From positions 1 through 64,000 of the forward strand of contig QFMX01000003.1 of assembly GCA_003240625.1 (NCBI GenBank): DNA of 64,000 nucleotides, in the 5' to 3' direction. Below are positions 8,160-16,972 of the stretch, one piece after another. Each line of letters starts with the position of its first letter. Position 1 is the stretch's first letter. A program made the translations under genes and the position numbers. The notes under the pieces are model-generated. The model was not told the origin of the DNA. It did not search any database and was given only the letters and a program-made list of their open reading frames with translations. The stretch is from Sphingomonas taxi (lineage in GTDB: Bacteria > Pseudomonadota > Alphaproteobacteria > Sphingomonadales > Sphingomonadaceae).

Positions 8160-10295
8160 CTACTTCGCGGTCGCCGTCAGGCCGCGATCTTCGAGCATCG
8201 GACCGATGTCGGGGTCCTTGCCGTAGAACGCCTTGAACATCGGACCGTAATCCTCGGTATGGCCCCTCGACAGGATCATGTCGCGGAAGCGCTGGCCGTT
8301 CGCGCGCGTCAGGCCGCCATGCGCCATGAACCATGCGTACGCGTCGTTATCGAGCATCTGCGTCCACAGATACGCATAGTATCCCGCGGCATAGCCGCCT
8401 GCCCAGATGTGCGCGAAATAGCTGGTGCGATAGCGTGGCGGCACGTCCTTCGTGTCGAGCCCCATCGAGTTCAGCGCCTTGGTCTCGAACGCGTCGACAT
8501 CCTGCGGCCCGGCCGAAGCCGGCAGCGAATGCCAGTCCTGGTCGAGCGTCGCCGCCGCAACCAGTTCACCCAGCTCATATCCCTGGTTGAACTTCGCCGC
8601 GTTCTTGATCTTGGTGACGAGCGCCTGCGGCATCACCGCACCGGTGCGGTAATCCTTGGCATAGTTCGCGAAAACCTTCGGATCGAGTGCCCAATGCTCG
8701 TTGAACTGCGACGGGAACTCGACCCAGTCGCGTGCGGTGTTGGTACCCGAGACCAGCGGATAGGTCTGGTTCGCGAACAGGCCGTGGAGCGCATGGCCGA
8801 ACTCGTGGAACATCGTCGTCACGTCGTCGAACGTGATCAGCGCGGGCTGGCCGGGCGCAGGCTTGGTGAAGTTGGCGACGTTATAGACGACCGGCTTGGT
8901 CTTCAGCAGCTTCGACTGGCCGACGAAGTTCGACATCCATGCGCCGCCCGCCTTGTTGTCGCGCTTCCAGTAATCGAAATACATCAGGCCTAGCTCGGAG
9001 CCGTCCTTGTCGAACACCGTGAACACGCGGATGTCCGGCTGGTAGGTCGGGATGTCGCGGCGTTCCTTGAAGGTGACGCCGTAGAGCTGGTTGGCGGCGA
9101 AGAAGACGCCGTCGGTCAGCACGCGACCGATCTCGAAATACGGCTTCAGCTCGTTCTGGTCGAGGTCGTACTTCGCCTTGCGCACCTTGTCCGAATAGAA
9201 ATCCCAGTCGGACGGGGCGAGCGAGAAGGATGTGCCGGTCGCGTCGATCGTCTTCTGCAGCTCGGCGGCCTCGCGGCGCTGTTCGGCCGCCGTCGCGGGA
9301 ACGAGCTGCGTCATGAAGCCCTTTGCCGCTGCCGGGGTCTTCGCCATCTGGTCGTACAGCGAATAGGCGGCATAGTTCGGATAGCCGAGCAACTGCGCCT
9401 TCTGCGCGCGCAACTGCGCGATCTTCTGGATCAGGGCGCGCGTATCGTTGGTGTCACCGCGCTGCGACCGGTTCCAGCTCTTCTCGAACAGCGCCGCGCG
9501 GGTTGCGCGATCGGTCAGCGACGCCAGCGCCGGTTGCTGCGTCGTGTTCTGGAGCGACAGCACGTATTTGCCGGCCAGCCCCCGCTCCTTCGCACCTTGC
9601 GCAGCCGCGGCGATCTCGGCGTCGCTGAGGCCGGCGAGCTTGGCCTTGTCGTCCACCACCAGCGCGCCGGCCTTGGTCCCGGCGAGCAGCTTCTGCTGGA
9701 AGTCGGTGGTCGCGGTCGAGATCTGCGTGTTGAGCAACCGCAGCTTGGCCTTGTCGGCATCATTCAACTGCGCGCCGGCATGCAGGAAATCGCTGTGGTA
9801 GATCTCGAGGACCTGCTTCTGTTCGGCGTCGAGACCGAGCGAGTCCTTCTTCGCGTACAGCGCCTGGACGCGCGCGAAGAGCTTCGGGTCGAGATAGATC
9901 GCGTCGCTGTGCTGGGCGAGCTTTGGTGCCTCGATGCTGCGGACCTTGTCGAGCGCATCGTTGGTGTTCGCCTGCGACACGCCGAAGAACGCCTGGCTGG
10001 CGCGGTCGAGCGTCCGGCCCGAGCGCTCCATCGCCTCGATCGTGTTGGCGAAGGTCGGCGCCGCGGGGTTGTTCGCGATCGCCTTCATCTCGGCGATCTG
10101 TTCCGCCATGCCCTGTTCCAGCGCGGGCTGGTAATCGGCGTCGGTGATCTGGTCGAAACGCGGTGCCTGGAACGGGAGCGTGCTGGGGACGGTCAGCGGG
10201 TTGACGCGGCCGGCATTCGGCGCCGCCTGCGCGGTGTTGGAGGTTGCGAGGACGAAGAGGAACGCGGCGGAACGAAGCAGGCTGGAACGCGGCAT
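8160..10295 (-). CDS. dcp: M3 family zinc metallopeptidase (peptidyl-dipeptidase Dcp type)
   Basis: A 711-residue oligopeptide-degrading zinc peptidase that removes C-terminal dipeptides or cleaves short peptides. A signal peptide (MPRSSLLRSAAFLFVLATSNTAQA) points to the periplasm, as is usual for the sphingomonad/xanthomonad Dcp-like forms. The M3 active site TMFHEFGHALHGLF gives the HExxH zinc ligands and catalytic Glu; ALDPKVFANYAKDY and SYFAHIWAGGYAAGYYAYLW are the conserved C-terminal M3 stretches with the substrate-binding His and Tyr residues. Length matches the Dcp subgroup (about 680-720). The ATG at 10295 lacks a strong Shine-Dalgarno sequence. It diverges from the small gene at 10440. 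Confident for family, slightly less so for the exact subgroup. Confidence 0.9.
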   Translation of the reverse strand: MPRSSLLRSAAFLFVLATSNTAQAAPNAGRVNPLTVPSTLPFQAPRFDQITDADYQPALEQGMAEQIAEMKAIANNPAAPTFANTIEAMERSGRTLDRASQAFFGVSQANTNDALDKVRSIEAPKLAQHSDAIYLDPKLFARVQALYAKKDSLGLDAEQKQVLEIYHSDFLHAGAQLNDADKAKLRLLNTQISTATTDFQQKLLAGTKAGALVVDDKAKLAGLSDAEIAAAAQGAKERGLAGKYVLSLQNTTQQPALASLTDRATRAALFEKSWNRSQRGDTNDTRALIQKIAQLRAQKAQLLGYPNYAAYSLYDQMAKTPAAAKGFMTQLVPATAAEQRREAAELQKTIDATGTSFSLAPSDWDFYSDKVRKAKYDLDQNELKPYFEIGRVLTDGVFFAANQLYGVTFKERRDIPTYQPDIRVFTVFDKDGSELGLMYFDYWKRDNKAGGAWMSNFVGQSKLLKTKPVVYNVANFTKPAPGQPALITFDDVTTMFHEFGHALHGLFANQTYPLVSGTNTARDWVEFPSQFNEHWALDPKVFANYAKDYRTGAVMPQALVTKIKNAAKFNQGYELGELVAAATLDQDWHSLPASAGPQDVDAFETKALNSMGLDTKDVPPRYRTSYFAHIWAGGYAAGYYAYLWTQMLDNDAYAWFMAHGGLTRANGQRFRDMILSRGHTEDYGPMFKAFYGKDPDIGPMLEDRGLTATAK

Positions 10296-10439
10296 GGGAG
10301 ACTCACAATGACAGGAGTGATGTCCCTATAAATGCCCTCACCGGTCCCTCGTGACAATCCATGTGCAAACCGCCGGGTTGAGCGCTTGCGCTGCCGCGCG
10401 TGCGCAGGCAGTAGGCGGTCAAACCCCAGGAGTTCGAAC

Positions 10440-10709
10440 ATGGCAAATACCCTTGAAATCGATCAGGCGAGCGTCGTCGACAACGACATCCAGAAGCAGA
10501 TCGAATTTTCCGGCGAGTTCGACGGCGACGAGTATGAGTTCGCGGTCAAGTATGCGGTGCTGAAGGAACTCAGCGGCGACGAGCCCGAGGACGACGGCAT
10601 CGAGCTGTTCAATCGCTTCAACGACGATATCGTCGATGCCTGCCTCGCAGCGATCGAGCGCAAGCCGAACGCGACGACGATCGTCGTCGACGAAGACGAT
10701 CTGGAATAA
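10440..10709 (+). CDS. Small acidic protein, DUF1488-like
   Basis: An 89-residue strongly acidic cytoplasmic protein (MANTLEIDQASVVDND...). AGGAG lies 7 bases before the ATG at 10440, and a strong hairpin follows the stop, so the gene is well delimited. The layout, an N-terminal beta pair (IEFSGEFDGDEYEFAVKYAV) followed by two helices ending in an aliphatic strand (TTIVVDEDD), resembles small DUF1488 proteins, but this is by eye and tentative. There is no catalytic motif and no transmembrane segment. Function unknown. Confidence 0.7.
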   Translation: MANTLEIDQASVVDNDIQKQIEFSGEFDGDEYEFAVKYAVLKELSGDEPEDDGIELFNRFNDDIVDACLAAIERKPNATTIVVDEDDLE

Positions 10710-10720
10710 ACAGGACCGGG

Positions 10721-10755
10721 AGAGCGACGGAGCGGCCTTTGCCATCCGTCGCTCT
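10721..10755 (+). terminator. Strong hairpin after the small acidic gene
   Basis: AGAGCGACGGA (10721-10731) and TCCGTCGCTCT (10745-10755) form a perfect 11-bp stem with a 13-nt loop, 11 bases after the stop codon. There is no downstream T-run; it may serve both flanking genes because the next gene is on the opposite strand. Confidence 0.55.
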
Positions 10756-10803
10756 GCCTGCGCACTGGTCGTTGGAACGGCAGGCGGACCGGCCTGCAGA
10801 GGT

Positions 10804-10926
10804 TCAGTCGCCGGTCACGAACCGTCTGATACGGGTCGAGTAGCGGCTGCCTACGAGTAAAGTCACGCCGAACAGCATTGACGCCCCCCATATCGCCGCG
10901 ATGGCGATAATGACGAATTTCACCAT
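10804..10926 (-). CDS. 40-residue single-pass membrane protein
   Basis: Candidate small protein with N-terminal segment MVKFVIIAIAAIWGASMLFG continuing to VTLLVGSRYSTRIRRFVTGD: one hydrophobic helix of about 22 residues and then a positively charged tail, which by the positive-inside rule would be cytoplasmic. The ATG at 10926 is preceded by CGGAG at a suitable distance. Nothing identifies a function. It sits alone between a terminator-like hairpin and cobF. Coding status rests on the clean membrane profile and the ribosome binding site only. Confidence 0.5.
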   Translation of the reverse strand: MVKFVIIAIAAIWGASMLFGVTLLVGSRYSTRIRRFVTGD

Positions 10927-10952
10927 GGTCGGACTCCGACATTGTTTGTTAT

Positions 10953-10980
10953 CTGGGTTTCGATAACTGGGTTTCGATGG
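10953..10980. repeat. Two 14-bp tandem units upstream of the 40-residue gene
   Basis: CTGGGTTTCGATAA (10953-10966) is followed directly by CTGGGTTTCGATGG (10967-10980). It is a short direct repeat in the region upstream of the small membrane-protein gene; it may be slippage or a binding site. Confidence 0.5.
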
Positions 10981-11084
10981 CTGGCGCTTACGCCCGCCAA
11001 GACGGATATCGGCTGAACGGAATAGCAACCCAAGGTTCAGGTTAAGCTGAGTTTCCGTGTCGCCCCTGCGTGGTTGGGTCGCGC

Positions 11085-11852
11085 TCAGGTCGCTTTTGTC
11101 GCCGGGCTTCGGCGCAGGACGTAGATGTCCATGATCCAGCCGTGCCGCTCGCGCAGCGCAGCGCGTGTCGTCATGATCCGCGGCCCGATGCGGTCGAGGG
11201 GACCGGCCAGCAGCGCTTGATGCGGCATGCCGAGATAGGCGCCCCACCAGATGTCGATCCCTTGCGGAACGAGGGCTTCGAACGCGCCGCCGCTATCCAG
11301 CATCACCGCGACGGTATCGGTGCCGGCCGGCCACCCCCCTTCCCTCAGGCGGCGCCCGGTGGTGATCAGGACCGGCGCGCCCAGCGTATTCAGGGGGATG
11401 GCATGCGCCGCGGTCAGCACTTGCAGGCTGGTGATGCCGGGCTCGACATGAACCCGCAGCGCGATCCCGTCGGCACGCAGCCGGTCCGCTATCCGCAGCG
11501 TGCTGTCGTACAGCGACGGATCGCCCCAGACGAGCAGCGCCAGCCGCCCGCCGTCGGGCAGATGCTTGGCGATCTGGGTGGCCCAGGCTGCGGCGATCGC
11601 GGCGTGCCAATCCTCGACGGCTTCGAGATACGGTGCGCGGGCGTCGCGTATGGGGAGGTCGAACTCGACCACGCGGGTCGAGCCGGTCAGGACGTCGGCG
11701 CAGATCGTGCGGCGCAGGTCGATCAGGTCGGACTTGGCGTCGCCCTTGCGCGGCAGGAGGATCAGGTCGGCGGCGTTCATCGCGGTGATCGCGGCGCGCG
11801 TGAGGTGATCGGGGTTGCCGGTGCCGATGCCGACCAGATGGAGGTCGATCAT
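11085..11852 (-). CDS. cobF: Precorrin-6A synthase (deacetylating)
   Basis: S-adenosylmethionine-dependent C1-methyltransferase of the aerobic cobalamin pathway: it converts precorrin-5 to precorrin-6A with loss of the acetyl group. The 255-residue protein has the corrin methyltransferase opening LHLVGIGTGNPDHLT (SAM-binding glycine loop), and LVWGDPSLYDSTLRI and VEPGITSLQVL match the family's second and third motifs. CobF is specific to the oxygen-dependent route, as its role is taken by CbiD in anaerobic organisms. It is the last gene of the minus-strand cob operon; its ATG overlaps the cobA stop codon by four bases (ATGA). The operon ends here. Confidence 0.93.
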   Translation of the reverse strand: MIDLHLVGIGTGNPDHLTRAAITAMNAADLILLPRKGDAKSDLIDLRRTICADVLTGSTRVVEFDLPIRDARAPYLEAVEDWHAAIAAAWATQIAKHLPDGGRLALLVWGDPSLYDSTLRIADRLRADGIALRVHVEPGITSLQVLTAAHAIPLNTLGAPVLITTGRRLREGGWPAGTDTVAVMLDSGGAFEALVPQGIDIWWGAYLGMPHQALLAGPLDRIGPRIMTTRAALRERHGWIMDIYVLRRSPATKAT

Positions 11853-12568
11853 TCGGCTTCCATGAGTGGACCGTAGAGGATCAGCGCGGGCTTGCTGGAA
11901 AAGCCTGCCTGCAACTGCTCGGCCAGGTCTGCGATCGTCGAGCGGGTCAGGGACTGGTCGGGATGGCCGATATTCTCGGCGATCAGCGCGGACGTGTCCG
12001 GGGACAGGCCGTGCTCGATCAGCGAGGCGGCCAGCGCCGGGAAGGTGCGCTTGGGCATGAAGACCACCGTCGTCGCCTCGGCATCGGCGAGCGCGGCCAT
12101 GTTGCGCTGTTCGGGGAGGTCGCCGGTGACGTCGTGGCCGGTGACGAACTGGACGCGACGGGCGCTGAGCCGGCGGGTGAGCGGGATCTGCGCGGCAGCG
12201 GCGGCGGCGCTGGCGGCGCTGATGCCGGGGATGATCTCGAATGGGATACCGGCGGTCCTGAGCGCGACGATCTCTTCCTCGAGGCGGCCGAACATGCCTG
12301 CGTCGCCGGACTTGAGGCGGACCACGCGAATGCCGGTGCGGGCGTACTCGACCAGCAGTTGCGAGACGTGCGCCTGGGTCGGCGACGGGCGGCCGGCGCG
12401 CTTGCCGACCGCGACGAGGTCGGCGCCCGGGCGGGCGTGGCCGAGAACCGCGGAGGACAGGTCGTCGAACAGCACGGCGTCGGCGGATTGCAACCGCGCG
12501 ACGGCTTTCAGCGTCAGCAGTTCGGGATCGCCGGGGCCGGAGCCGACGAACGAGACGAAACCGGTCAT
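11849..12568 (-). CDS. cobA: Uroporphyrinogen-III C-methyltransferase
   Basis: SUMT methylates uroporphyrinogen III at C2 and C7 to give precorrin-2, the entry to corrins (and sirohaem). The 239-residue, single-domain protein has VGSGPGDPELLTLKAVARLQ at the N-terminus, then VRLKSGDAGMFGRLEEE (here GDAGMFGR replaces the more usual GDPxxFGR), IIPGISAASAAAAAAQIPLT and the C-terminal LYGP. There is no CysG-type dehydrogenase/ferrochelatase fusion, consistent with a dedicated cobalamin enzyme. It has ATGA overlaps with both cobB upstream and cobF downstream, indicating translational coupling. Confidence 0.93.
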   Translation of the reverse strand: MTGFVSFVGSGPGDPELLTLKAVARLQSADAVLFDDLSSAVLGHARPGADLVAVGKRAGRPSPTQAHVSQLLVEYARTGIRVVRLKSGDAGMFGRLEEEIVALRTAGIPFEIIPGISAASAAAAAAQIPLTRRLSARRVQFVTGHDVTGDLPEQRNMAALADAEATTVVFMPKRTFPALAASLIEHGLSPDTSALIAENIGHPDQSLTRSTIADLAEQLQAGFSSKPALILYGPLMEAE

Positions 12569-13872
12569 GATGGGCTCGCGATCATGTGGAAGAAGCTACC
12601 GGTGACGTGGCCGCAATGCGAGCCGGTTTCGGGGACCGGATTGCCCTCGGCATCGCTGACGTGCGCGAGCGGCGCGTCCGGCTGGTCGATGATCGTCGAA
12701 TAATGGAACTCGTGGCCGGTGAGCGCCGCACCCGGTGCGAAGCCGCCCATCGGCGCGTGGAGCGTCGCGTTGCGGTAGCCGAGGTGCATTTTTCGCTGGG
12801 CGTAGCTGGTGACGAGGCCGAGCAGACCAGCCATCCGGTGACGCGTGCCGTCGGCGTCGATCAGCCCTTCGCCGAGTGCCATATAGCCGCCGCACTCGCC
12901 GTGGACGGCGCGCGTGCGCGCATGCTCGGCAAGAGATGTATGGAAGTTGCGCGCTTCCGCGAGCTTGCCCGCGTGGAGTTCGGGATAGCCGCCGGGCAGC
13001 CAGACCAGATCGGCGTGCGCGGCCGGGGCTTCATCGGCGAGGGGCGAGAACGGCATGATCTCGGCGCCCGCCCGCCGCCAGCCTTCGAGCACGTGCGCGT
13101 AGGTGAACGAGAAGGCGGCGTCCTGGGCGAGCGCAATGCGCTGGGCGGGTGGCCGGATCCAGCTTTGTGCACCTTCCGCTCGGGCGCCGGCTGAAGCGGC
13201 GTCGCGGAGAGCGGGAATGTCGACATGCGCGCGGAGGAACGTCGCATAGTCGTCGATGCGTGCGTCGAGGTCGGGGTGCTCGGCGGCCTGCACCAGCCCG
13301 AGGTGTCGCTCGGGCAGTTTCAGGTCTCCGCGCCTTGGCAGCGATCCGAACACGCGGATGCCGACCGCGTCCATGCCGCTGCGCGCCAGACGCTCGTGGC
13401 GGGGGCTGGCGACGCGGTTGAGAATGACGCCGGCGATCGGGACGCTGGGATCATAGCGGCTGAAACCGAGCGCGGTCGCCGCGGCGGACTGTGCCTGGCC
13501 CGAGACGTCGATCACGAGCACGACCGGCCAGCCCATCCTGCGGGCGATGTCGGCGCTGGCGCCATTGCCGGTTGCGCCCGGCTTCGCGACACCGTCGAAA
13601 AGCCCCATCGAGCCTTCCGCAAGCGCGAAGTCCGCGTCGTCGGCATTGGCCGCAAGCGTGTCGAGCATCGTGGCGGGCATCGACCAACTGTCGAGGTTGA
13701 ACGACGCGCGGCCGCTGGCGGCGCGGTGGAAGGCTGGGTCGATATAGTCGGGGCCGCTCTTGAACGGCTGGACCGCGAGGCCATCGTCGCGGAGCGCGCG
13801 AAGGAGGCCGAGCATGACGGTGGTCTTGCCCGTGCCCGAGGCGGGCGCGGCGATGAGCAGGCCGGGGGTCAT
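12565..13872 (-). CDS. cobB: Hydrogenobyrinic acid a,c-diamide synthase
   Basis: ATP- and glutamine-dependent amidation of the a and c side chains; in the aerobic route the substrate is hydrogenobyrinic acid, before cobalt insertion by CobNST. The 435-residue protein has an N-terminal P-loop ATPase-like domain ([17 protein letters not shown], then [13 protein letters not shown]) and a C-terminal class-I glutamine amidotransferase domain whose nucleophile lies in [16 protein letters not shown], with GHEFHYST near the end supplying the His. Length agrees with characterised CobB (about 430-450). It overlaps cobM upstream and cobA downstream by ATGA. Confidence 0.94.
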   Translation of the reverse strand: MTPGLLIAAPASGTGKTTVMLGLLRALRDDGLAVQPFKSGPDYIDPAFHRAASGRASFNLDSWSMPATMLDTLAANADDADFALAEGSMGLFDGVAKPGATGNGASADIARRMGWPVVLVIDVSGQAQSAAATALGFSRYDPSVPIAGVILNRVASPRHERLARSGMDAVGIRVFGSLPRRGDLKLPERHLGLVQAAEHPDLDARIDDYATFLRAHVDIPALRDAASAGARAEGAQSWIRPPAQRIALAQDAAFSFTYAHVLEGWRRAGAEIMPFSPLADEAPAAHADLVWLPGGYPELHAGKLAEARNFHTSLAEHARTRAVHGECGGYMALGEGLIDADGTRHRMAGLLGLVTSYAQRKMHLGYRNATLHAPMGGFAPGAALTGHEFHYSTIIDQPDAPLAHVSDAEGNPVPETGSHCGHVTGSFFHMIASPS

Positions 13873-14654
13873 GCGAGGTCTCCGGCGAACTTCGAGTCTG
13901 CGGATTGGGGACGGAAGCGGCGGTCATAACCCGTTGCGTAAAGGCTGCTTTCGACGAAATGCTCCGCGGCTAGGGCTTTGCCGACGAGGATCAGCGCGGT
14001 GCGATCGGGTTTGCCTTCGATAGCCAGCGCGATCGTCGCGAGCGTGGCGCGCTCGATCTGCTGGTCGGGCCAACTCGCGCGCCACACGATCGCCACCGGG
14101 CATTCCGGGCCATAGGACGGCGTGAGGTCCGCGACGACCTGCGCCAGATTGTGGACCGAGAGATGGATCGCGAGCGTCGCGCCGGTCGCCGCGAACGCGG
14201 TCAGGGTCTCGGCGGCCGGCATCGTACTGGCGCGACCGGGTGTGCGCGTCAGCACCACCGATTGCACGAGTTCGGGGAGCGTCAACTCGACCTCCAGCGC
14301 GGCGGCGGCGGCGGCGAAGGCGGGTACGCCGGGGGTGATCGTGAACGGGATATCGCGGTCGCGGAGGCGGCGCAGTTGCTCGCCCATCGCCGACCAGATC
14401 GACAGGTCGCCGGAATGGAGCCGCGCGACGTCCTGCCCGGCGTCGTGTGCGGTCTGGATCTCGGCGACGATCTGGTCGAGCGACAGCGGCGCGGTGTTGA
14501 CGATGCGCGCGCCGGGGGGACAGTGATCGAGCATCGCCGTCGGGATCAGCGAGCCGGCATAGAGGCAGACGGGCGAACCGGCGATCCGATCGCGACCGCG
14601 CAAGGTAAGCAGATCCGGCGCGCCGGGGCCTGCGCCGATGAAGTGGACTGTCAT
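13869..14654 (-). CDS. cobM: Precorrin-4 C11-methyltransferase
   Basis: SAM-dependent enzyme converting precorrin-4 to precorrin-5. The 261-residue product begins [20 protein letters not shown] with the SAM glycine loop. [19 protein letters not shown] and [16 protein letters not shown] are the second and third family motifs, and [14 protein letters not shown] is characteristic of CobM/CbiF. The longer open frame to 14948 was not used because homology begins at 14654 and this ATG overlaps the cobE stop (ATGA), as in most junctions of this operon. It overlaps cobB downstream. Confidence 0.93.
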   Translation of the reverse strand: MTVHFIGAGPGAPDLLTLRGRDRIAGSPVCLYAGSLIPTAMLDHCPPGARIVNTAPLSLDQIVAEIQTAHDAGQDVARLHSGDLSIWSAMGEQLRRLRDRDIPFTITPGVPAFAAAAAALEVELTLPELVQSVVLTRTPGRASTMPAAETLTAFAATGATLAIHLSVHNLAQVVADLTPSYGPECPVAIVWRASWPDQQIERATLATIALAIEGKPDRTALILVGKALAAEHFVESSLYATGYDRRFRPQSADSKFAGDLA

Positions 14655-15028
14655 GCAGCGGGTCCTTCGACGCCCGATCGGGCAATGGCGCAGGTGGCCA
14701 TCCGGTCGGGCGAGATATGGCGGGTGGCGAGAAGCTGCGCGCCGGGGCCGGCAGCTGCGAGGGCCGAGGCTTCGGCGACGCTGCCGGTCTGGCGAGCTTC
14801 GAGACTGGCGATCGACTGCGTTTGCGTTATCGTCACCCGCAACGCGTCGGGTGGTACGGCGATCACGGGTAGACCCAGCGCCTCCGCCAGTTCGGAAACG
14901 AGCGCCAGCTTGTCGAGGGGTGCCGCCAGAGCCTTCACGGGCGCGCACCCGTGCTGCGCCGCGGCGAGCGCAGTACGTAGTGCAGCGACGTTCACGCCAG
15001 TGCGAAATCCGAAGCCGGCGACGATCAC
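14651..15028 (-). CDS. cobE: Cobalamin biosynthesis protein CobE
   Basis: A 125-residue protein of the CobE / CbiG C-terminal-domain family ([20 protein letters not shown], then [14 protein letters not shown] and [20 protein letters not shown]). In the aerobic pathway CobE accompanies the corrin methyltransferases; its exact role is not settled, and homology to the CbiG C-terminus suggests handling of the ring-contraction or acetaldehyde-release stage. The GTG start at 15028 overlaps the cobL stop as GTGA; the stop overlaps the cobM ATG. A longer frame reaching 15466 lies antisense-like inside cobL and was rejected. Confidence 0.85.
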   Translation of the reverse strand: MIVAGFGFRTGVNVAALRTALAAAQHGCAPVKALAAPLDKLALVSELAEALGLPVIAVPPDALRVTITQTQSIASLEARQTGSVAEASALAAAGPGAQLLATRHISPDRMATCAIARSGVEGPAA

Positions 15029-16224
15029 AGCACGACGCTCCACTGGACGACGGGATAGCTCGCTCGCCAGCCGCGGCGTGTGCCGAGCGGAGCGGCGTCG
15101 GACAGTTCTATCCGCATGAGGGTGCCGCCCTTCGCTGCGTGCCAGCCGGCCAAGAGCGCTTCGGATTCCAGCGTTACGGCGTTGGCGACGAGGCGGGTGC
15201 CGGTTGGAAGTGCTTTCCAGAGTGCGTCCAGCATCGCGTTCGAAAGCCCCCCGCCGATGAAGACGGCGTCGGGTATGGCTTGGTCTGCGAGGGCAGCGGG
15301 TGCGCGGCCTTCGACGACTTGCAGCCGGTCGACGCCCAGGGCCGCGGCGTTGTTGCGGATGCGGTCGGCGCGGACGGGGTCGGCTTCGAAGGCGATGGCG
15401 TTGGTGGATGGATGGGAGAGCAACCATTCGATCGCGATCGAGCCCGAGCCTGCGCCGATATCCCACAGCATCTCGCCGGGTTTCGGCGCGAGCGCGGATA
15501 GCGTCAGTGCGCGGACCGGGCGCTTGGTGATCTGGCCATCATGCTCGAACCACGCGTCGGGCAGGCCGGCGGTGCGCGGTAGCACCGTGCCGTCGCCGGC
15601 AAACGCGATGCCGATCGCGACGGGATGCACGATGTCGTCAAACGCCAGCGTGGCGGCGGTCGCTTCGCGGATGCGCTCGCGGGGGCCGCCAAGGGCTTCG
15701 AGGATGTGGAGATGCGATGCGCCGAAGCCGAGATCGTCCAGATAGCAAGAGAGTTTGGCCACGGCCTCGCCGTCGCGGAGCAGGACGAGGGCGCGGCGCT
15801 CTGGTGCGATGTGCCGGCGAAGGCGTGACAGGGGCGCGGCGTGGAGACCGAGATAGGCGGTATCCTCGAGCGGCCAGCCGAGACGCGCGGCGGCAAGGCT
15901 GAACGTGGAGGGCGCGGGGTAAGCGACCCACTCGGCCGGTGCCAAATGGCGCGTGACGGAGGTGCCTGCGCCGAACCAGAACGGATCGCCGGACACGAGC
16001 ATCGCCACTCGTCGGCCGCGGTGCTCCAGCAGGCGGGGAATGCCCGCGTCGAACGGGACTGGCCAGGGCATGACCTCGCTCTTAAGGTCCGGAAGGAGGG
16101 CGAGGTGACGGGCTGCGCCGGTCACCAGATCGGCCTCGGCGAGTGCTGTTTTTGCCGCCACGGAGAGGCCGGCCGTGCCGTCTTCGCCTAATCCGATGAT
16201 CGCCAGCCAGGGAGTGTCAGCCAT
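15025..16224 (-). CDS. cobL: Precorrin-6B C5,15-methyltransferase (decarboxylating)
   Basis: Bifunctional enzyme: the N-terminal CbiE-like domain ([27 protein letters not shown]) and the C-terminal CbiT-like Rossmann methyltransferase ([43 protein letters not shown]) together methylate C5 and C15 and decarboxylate the C12 acetate, yielding precorrin-8x. The 399-residue length is right for fused CobL. The ATG at 16224 is supported by AGGA eight bases upstream; three Met codons further out have poorer spacing. This ATG shares the palindrome CATG (16222-16225) with the divergent cobK start. It overlaps cobE downstream by GTGA. Confidence 0.93.
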   Translation of the reverse strand: MADTPWLAIIGLGEDGTAGLSVAAKTALAEADLVTGAARHLALLPDLKSEVMPWPVPFDAGIPRLLEHRGRRVAMLVSGDPFWFGAGTSVTRHLAPAEWVAYPAPSTFSLAAARLGWPLEDTAYLGLHAAPLSRLRRHIAPERRALVLLRDGEAVAKLSCYLDDLGFGASHLHILEALGGPRERIREATAATLAFDDIVHPVAIGIAFAGDGTVLPRTAGLPDAWFEHDGQITKRPVRALTLSALAPKPGEMLWDIGAGSGSIAIEWLLSHPSTNAIAFEADPVRADRIRNNAAALGVDRLQVVEGRAPAALADQAIPDAVFIGGGLSNAMLDALWKALPTGTRLVANAVTLESEALLAGWHAAKGGTLMRIELSDAAPLGTRRGWRASYPVVQWSVVL

Positions 16225-16972
16225 GTCGAACATCCTGGTGCTGGGCGGCACGACCGAGGCCAGCGCGCTGGCTGCGATGCTGGCCGAGCGAGGCGATTCC
16301 GCGGTGCTGAGCTATGCGGGGCGCGTGGCGAACCCCAAGGTGCAGCCGATCCCGGTGCGGGTGGGCGGCTTTGGCGGTGTCGAGGGGCTGGTCGCGTATC
16401 TGCGAGCGCGCGGCGTGACGCATCTGGTCGATGCGACGCATCCGTTCGCGGCGCGAATGAGCGCCAACGCCGTCGTGGCGGCAGCGCGTGCGAAGGTGGC
16501 GCATATCGCCTTGACGCGCCCCGCCTGGGTGCCCGGTCCGGGTGATTGCTGGACACGTGTGAGCGATATCGAGGGTGCGGTCGCGGCGTTGGCTGGCCCC
16601 GCGCGGCGCGTGATGCTCGCGCTGGGGCGGATGCATGTCGATGCGTTCGCGGTGCAGCCGCAACACGAGTATCTGTTGCGGTTCGTCGACCCGCCTGAGC
16701 AGGCGCCCGGGTTGCCGCGGCATCATCTGGTGGTCGATCGCGGGCCGTTCGACGTCGACGGCGATCGGCGGTTGATGGCGGCGCACGGGATCGAGCTTGT
16801 GGTCTGCAAGAACGCTGGCGGCACGGGCGCGCAGGCGAAGCTGGGCGCGGCGCGTGCCCTCGGGCTCCGCGTGATCATGATAGACCGGCCGGCCCTGCCC
16901 GCTCGGTTGGAGGTGCATGCGGCCGAGGACGTGCTGCACTGGCTCGATCATGGTGCCGACCGGGGCGTGTAG
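16223..16972 (+). CDS. cobK: Precorrin-6A reductase, inverted within the cob operon
   Basis: NADPH-dependent reduction of precorrin-6A to 6B, 249 residues. The N-terminus SNILVLGGTTEASALAAML is the family nucleotide-binding loop; THLVDATHPFAARMSANAV and LVVCKNAGGTGAQAKLGAA are the two hallmark CobK/CbiJ motifs. The ATG at 16223 has GGGAG eight bases upstream. This is the only cob gene on the plus strand: its start codon shares CATG with the cobL start, and its last 25 bases overlap the 3' end of cobJ. It therefore has no private intergenic promoter region, and any cobJ-to-cobL read-through transcript is antisense to all of cobK. Confidence 0.94.
   Translation: MSNILVLGGTTEASALAAMLAERGDSAVLSYAGRVANPKVQPIPVRVGGFGGVEGLVAYLRARGVTHLVDATHPFAARMSANAVVAAARAKVAHIALTRPAWVPGPGDCWTRVSDIEGAVAALAGPARRVMLALGRMHVDAFAVQPQHEYLLRFVDPPEQAPGLPRHHLVVDRGPFDVDGDRRLMAAHGIELVVCKNAGGTGAQAKLGAARALGLRVIMIDRPALPARLEVHAAEDVLHWLDHGADRGV

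Noticed and set aside
16223..16972. cobK inversion as an assembly artefact
   Set aside because: Both boundaries are inside intact coding sequences with functional ribosome binding sites and overlapping ends; a misassembled inversion would be expected to break cobJ or cobL.
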